Source: Mimachlamys varia (taxonomy: Eukaryota > Mollusca > Bivalvia > Pectinida > Pectinidae). Taken from it: DNA of 64,000 nucleotides. Made by a program: the position numbers and the translations under genes. The DNA is taken from contig OX392527.1 of NCBI GenBank assembly GCA_947623455.1, positions 5,886,001 to 5,950,000 on the forward strand, in the 5' to 3' direction. The notes beneath the pieces are model-generated. The model was not told the DNA's origin. It was given only the letters and a program-made list of their open reading frames with translations, and did no database searches. This document shows positions 22,496 through 33,737 of this stretch, in pieces (position 1 is the stretch's first letter; each line of letters starts with the position of its first letter).

Positions 22496-24117
22496 AACAC
22501 GTCCCTGTGTACCTCCTGTAAGGTTATTATAGGTATAGCTCTCACTAGATTACAGGTAACAGTGTCTATACCACGTCCCTGTGTACCTCCTGTAAGGTTA
22601 TAATAGGTATAGCTCTCACTAGATTACAGGTAACAGTGTCAATGACACGTCCCTGTGTACCTCGTGTAAGGTTATTATAGGTATAGCTCTCACTAGATTA
22701 CAGGTAACAGTGTCTATACCACGTCCCTGTGTACCTCCTGTAAGGTTATAATAGGTATAGCTCTCACTAGATTACAGGTAACAGTGTCTATGACACGTCC
22801 CTGTGTACCTCGTGTAAGGTTATTATAGGTATAGCTCTCACTAGATTACAGGTAACAGTGTCTATACCACGTCCCTGTGTACCTCGTGTAAGGTTATAAT
22901 AGGTATAGCTCTCACTAGATTTCAGGTAACAGTGTCTATACCACATCCCTGTGTACCTCGTGTAAGGTTATAATAGGTATCGCTCTCACTAGATTACAGG
23001 TAACAGTGTCTATACCACGTCCCTGTGTACCTCGTGTAAGGTTATTATAGGTATAGCTCTCACTAGATTACAGATAACAGTGTCTATACCACGTCCCTGT
23101 GTACCTCGTGTAAGGTTATTATAGGTATAGCTCTCACTAGATTACAGGTAACAGTGTCTATACCACGTCCCTGTGTACCTCGTGTAAGGTTATAATAGGT
23201 ATAGCTCTCACTAGATTACAGGTAACAGTGTCTATGACACGTCCCTGTGTACCTCCTGTAAGGTTATTATAGGTATAGCTCTCACTAGATTACAGGTAAC
23301 AGTGTCTATGATACGTCCCCGTGTACCTCGTGTAAGGTTATTATAGGTATAGCTCTCACTAGATTACAGGTAACAGTGTCTATGACACGTCCCTGTGTAC
23401 CTCGTGTAAGGTTATTATAGGTATAGCTCTCACTAGATTACAGGTAACAGTGTCTATACCACGTCCCCGTGTACCTCGTGTAAGGTTATTATAGGTATAG
23501 CTCTCACTAGATTACAGGTAACAGTGTCTATGACACGTCCCTGTGTACCTCGTGTAAGGTTATTATAGGTATAGCTCTCACTAGATTACAGGTAACAGTG
23601 TCTATGACACGTCCCTGTGTACCTCGTGTAAGGTTATTATAGGTATAGCTCTCACTAGATTACAGGTAACAGTGTCTATGACACGTCCCTGTGTACCTCG
23701 TGTAAGGTTATTATAGGTATAGCTCTCACTATATTTCCGTTAACAGTGTCTATACCACGTCCCTGTGTACCTCGTGTAAGGTTATTATAGGTATAGCTCT
23801 CACTAGATTACAGGTAACAGTGTCTATGACACGTCCCTGTGTACCTCGTGTAAGGTTATTATAGGTATAGCTCTCACTAGATTACAGGTAACAGTGTCTA
23901 TGACACGTCCCTGTGTACCTCGTGTAAGGTTATTATAGGTATAGCTCTCACTATATTTCCGTTAACAGTGTCTATACCACGTCCCTGTGTACCTCGTGTA
24001 AGGTTATTATAGGTATAGCTCTCACTAGATTACAGGTAACAGTGTCTATGACACGTCCCTGTGTACCTCGTGTAAGGTTATTATAGGTATAGCTCTCACT
24101 AAATTTCCGTTAACAGT
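22496..24117. repeat. 74-bp minisatellite, about 22 units
   Basis: Tandem array with a 74-bp period; words include CACGTCCCTGTGTACCTCG, GTAAGGTTATTATAGG and TCTCACTAGATTACAGGTAA. Variants TACC/TGAC before ACGTCCC and CCTCC/CCTCG alternate. One variant (ATATTTCCGTTAACAG) recurs near 23,731, 23,952 and, as AAATTTCC, at the 3' end, showing a three-unit higher-order block (about 222 bp). Confidence 0.96.
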
Positions 24118-25190
24118 ACGTGGTTCCCCTTTCTAGTTTCTTCTGGGTTTGTAATCATCCAAGGTGAAATATGTGATTGGTAATTATGTTTCAGAATATA
24201 AAGGTCTCATATTTAAAAACATTTTGTGTCAAGGTACATGTATGTTTTGTAATCATTGTCTTGTTTTCTCTGTGGTGAAAATGAAAGTGAGTACACTTTG
24301 TATATACTGATCACTAATGCTATGGTGGGAGGCAGGTGTAATATAGAATATTCATTTTATTACAATTTTTGATCTTTATAGTTTTTTTCCATAAAACATA
24401 AATCATACAAAGTAATACTTTTTTCTTCGAAATCTTAATACTCATTTAACTTCACTGGATAAACAGAACCTGTTTTCCTATAACGTTTATGAAAACCTAC
24501 ATAAACAATATATGTTTTCATTTGTTACTGTGCTATAGGTGCAATACGGTTTTGTAGGATAGCATCATTCATTTGATATGGAATCGTGCAGTCAAAGAAT
24601 TTGAAGTTAATCAATGTAAAAGTTCAAATGGAAATTTGCATAGTATATAAAATTGTCAAAAGATACCGGATTTTAGAAAATTACTTATATAGGCAATGCC
24701 TGTTGTCAAATCCTTTTGTATTTAAATGCAATAAAATTTGTTGAAATGAAAAATAAAATTGTTAAAATAAACATGATTACTAATTTTCTGGTAAATCAAC
24801 AAACAAACAAGGATCAATTAAGAAATTATATATATATATAATTAGATGGTTTTGAAATGTTACTGTAATTTTTACTATATGAATGTTTATTATTTTCTGT
24901 CATAAAGTGTTTTCAGATTAATAGAAGAAATTTTAGTTTGATGATTTTCCTTTTCATTATATTTCTCCTCCTATTTCAAAACAGGTTGACTGTCCCCGTA
25001 ACCTTGCTAAGAGTGTGACAGTGGAATGACTCCTCCACATCAATGTAAGCATTCTGGGTAATATTGAGTGTTGTGCTATCGACCAATCAGTGAGCAGGTT
25101 ACAAATTGTGTACCGATCTTTTGTGTAAAGCACCATGATTGAATACCTTGTGTGACATTATATACACCTAACATATCTGTCTTAATCAGC
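24118..25190. other. Unique AT-rich intronic stretch
   Basis: No exon, RNA gene or recognised element. A short TA tract lies near 24,828. Confidence 0.45.
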
Positions 25191-25195
25191 GATTT

Positions 25196-25613
25196 CTGTT
25201 TTAGTAAGGCTTGCTGAAGGTTTGTACTGAACAGCACTGTTTTAGTAAGGCTTGCTGAAGGTTTGTACTGAACAGCACTGTTTTAGTAAGGCTTGCTGAA
25301 GGTTTGTACTGAACAGCACTGTTTTAGTAAGGCTTGCTGAAGGTTTGTACTGAACAGCACTGTTTTAGTAAGGCTTGCTGAAGGTTTGTACTGAACAGCA
25401 CTGTTTTAGTAAGGCTTGCTGAAGGTTTGTACTGAACAGCACTGTTTTAGTAAGGCTTGCTGAAGGTTTGTACTGAACAGCACTGTTTTAGTAAGGCTTG
25501 CTGAAGGTTTGTACTGAACAGCACTGTTTTAGAAAGGCTTGCTGAAGGTTTGTACTGAACAACACTGTTTTAGTAAGGCTTGCTGAAGGTTTGTACTGAA
25601 CAGCACTGCTGTG
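25196..25613. repeat. 41-bp minisatellite, 10 units, nearly perfect
   Basis: Units contain CTGTTTTAGTAAGGCTTGCT and GAAGGTTTGTACTGAACAGC. Only a couple of substitutions are visible (AGAAAGG near 25,531 and AACAACAC near 25,558), so the array is very homogeneous and probably young. Confidence 0.97.
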
Positions 25614-26342
25614 GTAATGAGCAGCTTCTATATAATGTAGAAAACAAGTATACCATTATTGTTCTGGCTGGCTTCCTATAGCTATTTAAAACTCAAAAGT
25701 TTGCCTCCTAAAAAATAATAAAAAATAATCGAGTTAAGATATATGTAGCAAATTTTTTTAATTTAATGCAGATTCTAACTGTTCAAAATTGTTAAAGTAT
25801 CACACCAAAAAAAAAATCATGTTCTTTATCCAGAGTCTGTACACTTGAGCCTTGGGTGGCTGTCTTTATACATTAGTGGTCTAATATCTGGAGCATTATC
25901 TGGGTTTCAGTGAAACTCTAAAAGATCATGTTTGAAATTTCAGGGTGTGATCATTTTCAGAATTTTCTATTGTGAATTATACACAAATATGCAGTTAAAA
26001 ATCTGCTTTTGGCCTTTTAAACTCCCAATACTTCAGTTACAGGATTTTCCCCAATTTTAGCCATAAAACTGAACGGACATTTATGTCTTGAGGTGGCAAA
26101 ATGAGATGCACTTAACTTATATCCAGAGACTTTGTATCATCATTAGATCATTCAATCAGTTCTAATTATGTCACATTTCCCTAAGCAAGTGATTTCCAAT
26201 CATTAATGAATTTGAAACAGCTGGCATGGTAACAAGTTAGCTTGGTTTACAGCCCAGTTTTGGTTGTGTGGTGTGGTGGGAGAGGGTTTACTGGAATTTG
26301 TGTGTTGTCTGTCTGTCTGTATGTCTGTCTGTCTGTAGACAG
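25614..26342. other. Unique intronic stretch with a CTGT microsatellite
   Basis: No gene recognised. A (CTGT)n tract at about 26306-26337 abuts the 3' end of the LINE remnant that follows. Confidence 0.45.
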
Positions 26343-27175
26343 GAATTTTCAATTTCAAAATATTTTATTATTGATACATTAAACAAATTAACAAGAAAAA
26401 CAAAAGAATTAGTAAACATCTGTATCAATAAATGGATTAGACAACAGGCTAAGCCTATATTAGTCTTTTCCAAACAAATAACCGGTATCCTAATATATAT
26501 ATATATACATGAACAGAATATTGTAATTAGTTGTTAAGTAGGAAAGAAGCAGTATGTTTTTTTTTAATCAATTCAAGACCACATTCTCACTCACTCTCAC
26601 AAGTTTATTAATTAAGTAAATTATATTGTTTAGAACTGCCATATTATAAACTATTTATATATTGAGAATCTTTTAGTGTTTCTTATATATGAGCTAGTAT
26701 GTTTAAGTATGGTTAAATTAATTTCATCAGACATACCAACTACTCCATTCAATATAACATCTAAATTAACATAACCTAAAAGATCATATATAGAAACAAT
26801 ATGATGTCTTTCATTTCTATAGTAAGGACAGTGAAAGAAAAAATGAATTGAATTTTCCATAAAATAACTACATGCACAGGAACCATCATCAACCAAATGA
26901 TCAATCAATCTATCATAATTTAAATTACTGGCATTATTCCTCAATTGCCATAAAATAATATTTAGATTTCTAGGATTACAATTATCAAACATATTGGAAA
27001 TAGTTATAGGGAATACTTTTTTTAGTTTTGATTTAAAGCTAGAGATTGAAACAGAATTTCTTATAGAGTCATCAAGAGAGTTCCAGTTATTCATAGTAGA
27101 TGGGAAAAAACTATTTTTATAATTATTAGTTCTAGCAATAGGAACATTGTTTACACTACTCTCAAAGAATTGAAT
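26343..27175 (-). mobile_element. 3' end of a non-LTR retrotransposon (LINE), minus strand
   Basis: Reading on the minus strand from about 27,173 down to 26,651 there is an open frame beginning after a stop with SSVNNVPIARTNNYKNSFFP, then WNSLDDSIRNS, SFKSKLKK, LRNNASNLNYD, and CACSYFMENSIHFFFHCPYY followed by RNE. The WNSL..R..S...FK order followed by C-x-C...H-F-F-x-C-P-x-Y-x-x-x-R is the usual C-terminal end of LINE reverse-transcriptase proteins of the jockey/CR1-like group. Only the C-terminal ~175 codons remain (5'-truncated). The 3' UTR (26343-26650) shares its terminal sequence, on the opposite strand, with the copy at 51.4-52.5 kb. It is inside the GFAT intron, antisense to the gene. 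Confidence 0.82.
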
Positions 27176-27565
27176 TCAGTTTGAATAAAACTGGTACACA
27201 TAACATATAGTTTATAGGAATTGGGAGTTACCTCCCCTATCTATGCAGTTAACCTCATTCTCCAAATTAGAAAATTTCAAAGATGATCGATAAGCTTTAT
27301 ATTGTTGTGGTCATAGTTTGATATAGAGAATATAAGAATTAAGGTTAAAGTCTTGAAGTTTTATTAAGGAGAGAGTTACTGGGGTTAGCTTGATGGACTG
27401 TGCTGTTCCTTCTGACAACCACTCAAATCAGATGTGTTATGTATTTATGTACATGGGTATATACATGTGAGGTTATTTTGAGGTCAAACCAAAGAAGTTT
27501 CTGGAATTTACTGTTATACAGATCTTTCAAGGAGCATTTATGATATGATATGATTTATGATACAG
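27176..27565. other. Unique intronic stretch
   Basis: No exon or recognised repeat. Confidence 0.4.
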
Positions 27566-28950
27566 GTTTGTCTCCCATCTACTAAATACACTGTCCACTC
27601 TTTGTGAGGTTTGTCTCCAATCTACTAAATACACTGTCCACTCTTTGTGAGGTTTGTCTCCAATCTACGAAATACACTGTCCACTCTTTGTGAGGTTTAT
27701 CTCCTATCTACTAAATACACTGTCCACTCTTTGTGAGGGTTGTCTCCCATCTACTAAATACATTGTCCACTCTTTGTGAGGTTTGTCTCCCATCTACTAA
27801 ATACACTGTCCACTCTTTGTGAGGGTTGTCTCCCATCTACTAAACACACTGTCCAATCTTTGTGAGGTTTGTCTCCCATCTACTAAATACACTGTCCACT
27901 CTTTGTGAGGTTTGTCTCCCATCTACTAAATACATTGTCCACTCTTTGTGAGGTTTATCTCCCATCTACTAAATACACTGTCCACTCTTTATGAGGTTGT
28001 CTTCCATCTACTAAATACACTGTCCACTCTTTGTGAGGTTTGTCTCCCATCTACTAAATACACTGTCCACTCTTTGTGAGGTTTATCTCCTATCTACGAA
28101 ATACACTGTCCACTCTTTGTGAAGTTTGTCTCCCATCTACTAAACACACTGTCCAATCTTTGTGAGGTTTGTCTCCCATCTACTAAATACACTGTCCACT
28201 CTTTGTGAGGTTTGTCTCCCATCTACTAAATACACTGTCCACTCTTTGTGAGGTTTGTCTCCTATCTACTAAATACATTGTCCACTCTTTGTGAGGTTTG
28301 TCTCCCATCTACTAAATACACTGTCCACTCTTTGTGAGGTTTGTCTCCCATCTACTAAATACACTGTCCACTTTTTGTGAGGGCTGTCTCACAACTACTA
28401 AATACACTGTCCACTTTTGGTGAGGGCTGTCTCACAACTACTAAATACACTGTCCACTTTTTGTGAGGGCTGTCTCACAACTACTAAATACACTGTCCAC
28501 TCTTTGTGAGGTTTGTCTCCTATCTACTAAATACACTGTCCACTCTTTGTGAGGTTTGTCTCTCATCTACTAAATACACTGTCCACTTTTTGTGAGGGCT
28601 GTCTCACAACTACTAAATACACTGTCCACTCTTTGTGAGGGCTGTCTCACAACTACTAAATACACTGTCCACTCTTTGTGAGGTTTATCTCCTATCTACT
28701 AAATACACTGTCCACTCTTTGTGACGGCTGTCTCCTATCTACTAAATACACTGTCCACTCTTTGTGAGGGCTGTCTCCCATCTACTTAATACATTGTCCA
28801 CTCTTGGTGAGGTTTATCTCCCATCTACTAAATACACTGTCCACTCTTTGTGAGGTTTATCTCCCATCTACTTAATACATTGTCCACTCTTTGTGAGGTT
28901 TGTCTCCCATCTACTAAATACACTGTCCACTCTTTGTGAGGTTTGTCTAT
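27566..28950. repeat. 43-bp minisatellite, about 32 units
   Basis: Tandem array with a 43-bp period; words TTTGTCTCCCATCTACTAAA, TACACTGTCCACTC and TTTGTGAGG. A second unit type carries GGGCTGTCTCACAACTAC and clusters at 28,380-28,650. The array ends directly at a SINE. Confidence 0.96.
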
Positions 28951-28957
28951 ATCTATA

Positions 28958-29200
28958 ATTATGGGGTGGTCGGGTGGTGCAGTGGGTAGCGCACGTGCCT
29001 TTCACCAAGGCGGCCGTGGTTCGATTCCCCGACTAGATGTGAAAAGGTATGGGGTCACCTGCCCGACCACGTGGTTTTCTCCGGGTACTCCCGTTTCCTC
29101 CCACAATAAGACCCTTCGCATGCTAACATTCGGGCCAACAAGAGTGATTAGTATAAGTTGGATATCTAGTTTCATAATTGTTGTAAAATAAATAAAGTTT
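28958..29200 (+). mobile_element. tRNA-derived SINE (tRNA-Glu-like head)
   Basis: The head has a pol III A box (GGTGCAGTGGGTAGCGC, about 28976-28992) and B box GGTTCGATTCC (29018-29028). An anticodon arm with CTTTCACC lies between them, as in tRNA-Glu(UUC). A body with GTGGTTTTCTCCGGGTACTC and CGTTTCCTCCCACAATAAG follows, then an AAATAAATAAAG tail. The body resembles a conserved central domain seen in several metazoan SINEs, but I cannot name the superfamily. It is not a functional tRNA gene because the acceptor stem is not intact. Confidence 0.8.
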
Positions 29201-29204
29201 TTTA

Positions 29205-29334
29205 TAATTATACCCCCGCATGAAGTTTGGACAAGGGAGGGGGGGGGGGGGGGGGTATATTGGAATCAGGTTGTCCATCTGTAGACACTGTTTTGTCTGG
29301 CTATACATTCGCTCAGTTTTCAACGGACCTTTTT
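29205..29334 (+). mobile_element. Fragment of a hairpin-started repeat (TATACCCCCGC type)
   Basis: Starts with TATACCCCCGC and folds back on a G-run ending GGGGGTATATTGG. TTGTCCATCTGTAGACAC, TTTTGTCTGGCTATACATTC and GCTCAGTTTTCAACG follow. Related text (TTTTGTCCGGCTATGCATTC, GCTCTGTTTTCAACG) reappears near 33,083, beyond the elements at 29.3-33.0 kb. This fits an older element interrupted by younger ones, or two copies. Confidence 0.55.
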
Positions 29335-31109
29335 AGCTCACCTGGTCCAAAGGACCAAGGTGAGCTTATGCGATACCGTGGCGTCCGTCGTCCGTCGTCC
29401 GTCCGTCGTCCGTCGTCCGTCCGTCAACAATTGACTTCTTCTTTATAACCACTGATCGGAATTTGACCAAATTTGGTCAGAAGCATCCCTATGGAGTGGG
29501 GACTCAAAATTGTACAAATGGTTGGGCTGACCCCCCAGGGGCCTGGGGGGCAGGGCCAAAAGCGGTCAATTTGGCTATTTGATATAAACGACTTCTTCTC
29601 TGAAACCGAGCAATGTATATTGCTCATATTTGGCTGGTAGTATTACTATGGGTTGGGGATTCAAAATTGTACAAATGGTGGGGCTGACCCCCCAGGGGCC
29701 TGGGGGGCGGGGCCAAAAGGGTAAGTTGGCTATATTGATATAAACGACTTCTTCTCTGAAACCCAGTAATATATATCGCTCATATTTGGCTGGTAGCATC
29801 ACTATTGAGTGGGGATTCAAAATTGTACAAATGGTGGGGCTGACCCCCAAGGGGCCTGGGGGGCGGGGTCAAAAGGGGTCAATTTGGCTATATTGATATA
29901 AACGATTTCTTCTCTGAAACCCAGTAATATATATCGCTTATATTTGCCTGGTAGCATTACCATGGGGTGTGGATTCAAAATTGTATAAATGGTGGGGCTG
30001 ATCCCCCAGGGGCCTGAGGGGCGGGGCCGAAAGGAGTCAATTTGGCTATAATGATAAAAATGACTTCTTCTCTGAAACCAAGCAATGGATATTATTCATA
30101 TTTGCCTGGTATCATCACTATGGGATTAGGATTCAAAATTATATGATTATGATCACGGAGGGGCCTGAGGGGTGGGGCCAAAAGGGGCACATTAGACAAT
30201 ATTGGTATAAATGATCTCTTTCCTGAAACTAAGCAATGTATGACATCTATATTCTAGTGGTAGAATCCAAAGGTTGCTTGAATTCAAATTTATACAAATG
30301 TTTTGGTAACCTCGATCACAATCATGGATTTAGATATGACCCCAGGGTCTGCCACGCCCTTGCAACTTGACTCCTGACTCATAACTTTTAAACGGCTGAG
30401 ATCCCCACCCCAAAACTATATATACAATTGCTGGGCATTAAGAGACAATCACAATTATGATTTTATATTTGACTCCAGGGTCTGCCACGCCCTTGAAACT
30501 TGACTCCTGAGTCATAACTTTTAAATGGTTGAGATCCCCACCCCAAAACTACATATACAATTACTAGGAATTAAGAGATAATCACAATCATGGTTTTTGA
30601 TTTGGCCCTGGGGTCTGCCACACCCTTTTAATTTGACCCCTGAGTCATAACTTTTAAACGGTTGAGATCCCCACCCCAAAACTATATATACAATTACTGG
30701 GCATTAAGAGATGATCACAATCATGGTTTTTGATTTGGCCCTGGGGTCTGCCACACCCTTTTAATTTGACCCCTGAGTCATAACTTTTAAACGGTTGAGA
30801 TCCCCACCCCAAAACTATATATACAATTGCTGGGCATTATCAGATGATCACAATCATGGTTTATGTTTTGACCCCAGGGTTTGCCACGCCCTTGTAAATT
30901 GACTTCGGAGTCATAACTTTTAAACAGTTGAGATCCCCACCCCAAAACTATATATACAATTGCTCGGCATTAAGAGACAATCACAATCATGATTTCATAT
31001 TTGATCCAAGGGTCTGCCACACCCTTGAAACTTGACTCCTGAGTCATAAAGAGATGATCACAATCATGGTTTTTGATTTGGCCCTGGGGTTTGCGACACA
31101 CTTTTAATT
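29335..31109 (+). mobile_element. pearl/HINE-like element 1 (hairpin plus internal repeats), 3' end missing
   Basis: Starts with a near-perfect 32-nt hairpin, AGCTCACCTGGTCC-AAA-GGACC..GGTGAGCT (29335-29366), then a GTCCGTCGTCC-rich tract. Next come about five diverged ~157-bp units (TTCAAAATTGTACAAATGG, CTGACCCCCCAGGGGCCTG) to about 30.2 kb, then about five ~132-bp units (CATAACTTTTAAACGG, GAGATCCCCACCCCAAAACT) to about 31.1 kb. The expected 3' end (CAGGTGAGCG...GGGCCTCTTGTT) is absent because element 2 begins. No transposase is encoded. The structure resembles the non-autonomous pearl elements of bivalves; placement among Helitron-like elements is my inference. Confidence 0.7.
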
Positions 31110-32959
31110 AGCTCACCTGGTCCAAAGGACCAGGGTGAGCTTATGCCATACCGTGGCGTCCGTCCGTCGTCCGTCGTCCGTCCGTCAACAATTGACTTCT
31201 TCTTAATAACCACTTGTTGGAATTCAACCAAATTTGGTCAGAAGCATTCCTATTGGGTGGGGACTCAAAATTGTACAAATGGTTGGGCTGGCCCCCCAGG
31301 GGCCTGGGGGGCGGGGTCAAAAGGGGTCAATTTGGCTATATTGATAAAAAACATCTTCTTTTCTGAAACCGTACAATGTATATCACTCATATTTGGCTGG
31401 TAGCATCACTATGGGGTGGGGATTCAAAATTGTACAAATGGTGGGTCTGACCCCTAAGGGGCCTGGGGGGTGGGGCCAAGAGGTAAATTTGGCTATATTG
31501 ATATAAACAACTTCTTTTCTGAAACTGAGCAATGTATATTGCTTATATTTGGCTGGTAGCATTACTATGGGGTGAGGATTCAAAATTGTACAAATGGTGG
31601 GTCTGACCCCCAAGGGGCCTGGGGGGTGGGGCCAAAAGTGGCCAATTTGGCTATATTGATAAAAAACATCTTCTTTTCTGAAACTGTACAATGTATATCA
31701 CTCATATTTGGCTGGTAGCATCACTATGGGGTGGGGATTCAAAATTGTACAAATAGTGGGTCTGACCCCTAAGGGGCCTGGGGGGTGGGGCCAGGGGGTA
31801 AATTTGGCTATATTGATATAAACAACTTCTTTTCTGAAACTGAGCAATATATATTGCTTATATTTTGTTGGTAGCATTACTATGGTATTCATTCATTTGA
31901 TCATTAGCTGTCTAAAGTCAGCTTTAAACCAAATTCTTACAACCTTCTTGTGATAAATCTCCTTGGAGGTAAACGAAATATAAATACAAAGACTTCCAAT
32001 TCTACATTGTCTTGAATAAAAACACTGAGACAGTATTGATAAATATTTTATAGACATAAACATAAGCTACTAAGCCCAGGCAAGCTTACACTCGGTCTCT
32101 GATCGAGTTCAAAAACACAAACTAACTCTAGATCTTATTGTCATTAACAAAGAATTACCATATTGGGTCTGTAGTGAGCAGTAATGGAGGGCTATCAAGT
32201 TTATTCAAATGAATGACCTTGATCATTAAAGGTTACAGGGGTCAAAATGGCTTCAATCTTCAAACAACTTCTTATCATTAACAAGAAAGCTCAGTTATTC
32301 AAAAGATGATTCACTTCTTGATGTCCAATTTGAGGTATAAATACTGGCAGGTTTTGCAAAAAATTAGAAATCAAATGATTAAGCTAATCATAAGCTTTTG
32401 AACAAACTGGATCCTAAAATTAGTCAATATTAGTAATATTAAGTCTGTAACAAGCAGGAATGTATGGCTATCTAATTTCTTTAAATAAATAACCATGACT
32501 TTCATACTAGGTCACAGGTGTCAAATAGGCTAAAAAAAAACATAAATATCTTGTTGTTATTACCAAGAAACCTGATATTAAACCTATAGCAAGCTGGGAT
32601 GCAGGCCGGGGCTACCAAGTTTGTTCAAACGAATACATAGACCTTCATTCACGGGGATCAAACAGGTTAAAGGGTCGCGGCGCCAAATACGGGAACCAGA
32701 AAATTCTTTAACATCTGTTTCCAAAAAAATCAAGGATTTTGTGCATGTATACCCGGTAGCATGTTTGGAAAAATGATATCCTATTTTGTTGGACTAATGA
32801 TATCCTATTTTGTTGGACTATGTATTGGAGCCTTTTTCTTTATCTATTCTTTTATCAGATATCAACATTTTAGTTTAACTGGCAGGTCTCAAACTGAAAA
32901 TGTGTACATAAAATATTTTGAACCAGGTGAGCGATACAGGCCCTCTGGGCCTCTTGTTA
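31110..32959 (+). mobile_element. pearl/HINE-like element 2, both ends present
   Basis: Starts with hairpin AGCTCACCTGGTCC-AAA-GGACC..GGTGAGCT (31110-31141) and a GTCCGTCGTCC tract. About four ~157-bp units follow to about 31.9 kb, then ~110-bp diverged units with GACCTTGATCATTAAAGG-type text. The 3' end reads CCAGGTGAGCGATACAGG, CCCTCTGGGCCTCTTGTT (32923-32957). CCAGGTGAGC at the 3' end is the inverted copy of GCTCACCTGG at the 5' end, and GGCCCTCTGGGCC is a second small palindrome. Confidence 0.72.
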
Positions 32960-33165
32960 AATTTGTGGGAATAGACAGTACAATTTGTAAATGTTCCCCC
33001 TGAAGTAAATTAGCATTTTACACCCTTTGCATTTTTTTACCCTTTTCAGAGATTTATTCCCCTTTTATGTAAATGAACACAATTTTGTCCGGCTATGCAT
33101 TCGCTCTGTTTTCAACGTTTTTTTTTTTGATTTTGTGGTAATAGACAGTAAAGATGTCATAACTG
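32960..33165. other. Short non-coding interval with repeat remnants
   Basis: Contains TTTTGTCCGGCTATGCATTC, also seen near 29.29 kb, and two copies of AATAGACAGTA. No gene. Confidence 0.4.
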
Positions 33166-33449
33166 CGATAACTGTTCACAAATATCCATGTGGTAACTGT
33201 TCACAAACATCCATGTGATAAATGTTCACAAATATCCATGTGGTAACTGTTCACAAATATCCATGTGGTAACTGTTCACAAATATCCATGTGATAAATGT
33301 TCACAAATATCCATGTGGTAACTGTTCACAAATATCCATGTGATAAATGTTCACAAATATCCATTTGGTAACTGTTCACAAATATCCATGTGATAACTGT
33401 TCACAAATATCCATGTGATAACTGTTCACAAATATCCATGTGATAACTA
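33166..33449. repeat. 25-bp minisatellite, about 11 units
   Basis: Units with TGTTCACAAATATCCATGTG followed by RTAAM. Simple substitutions only. Confidence 0.95.
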
Positions 33450-33737
33450 CCCATCATTTTCATTACAACATATGCCTTATAGAACAGCAAGTCTCATGCT
33501 TTGTCCAGTTGCTAACTTTGTCTGTGCATAACTTTTGCCTAGCAAATTATTCTTCCTGATTATGAATAATTAGTTTTCAGTTCAAGTCTGTTTTGAGTTA
33601 TAAATTGCTAATTGCTTTCAGTTCATTAATCCACTATTCTCAGAACAATATTTGATTAGCCAAATTTAATACATACATTTTTAAAATCTTTGGTTAAGTT
33701 TGATTATCGTATGATATTAGCATATTTAATTGCTGCC
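33450..33737. other. Unique intronic stretch
   Basis: No feature recognised; AT-rich. Confidence 0.35.

Noticed and set aside
22496..24117. CRISPR-like array
   Set aside because: Units are contiguous with no unique spacers, the host is an animal, and there are no cas genes. This holds for all arrays in the window.
28958..29040. Functional tRNA-Glu gene
   Set aside because: A and B boxes are present but the acceptor stem is not paired. A SINE body and A-rich tail follow, so it is a SINE head.
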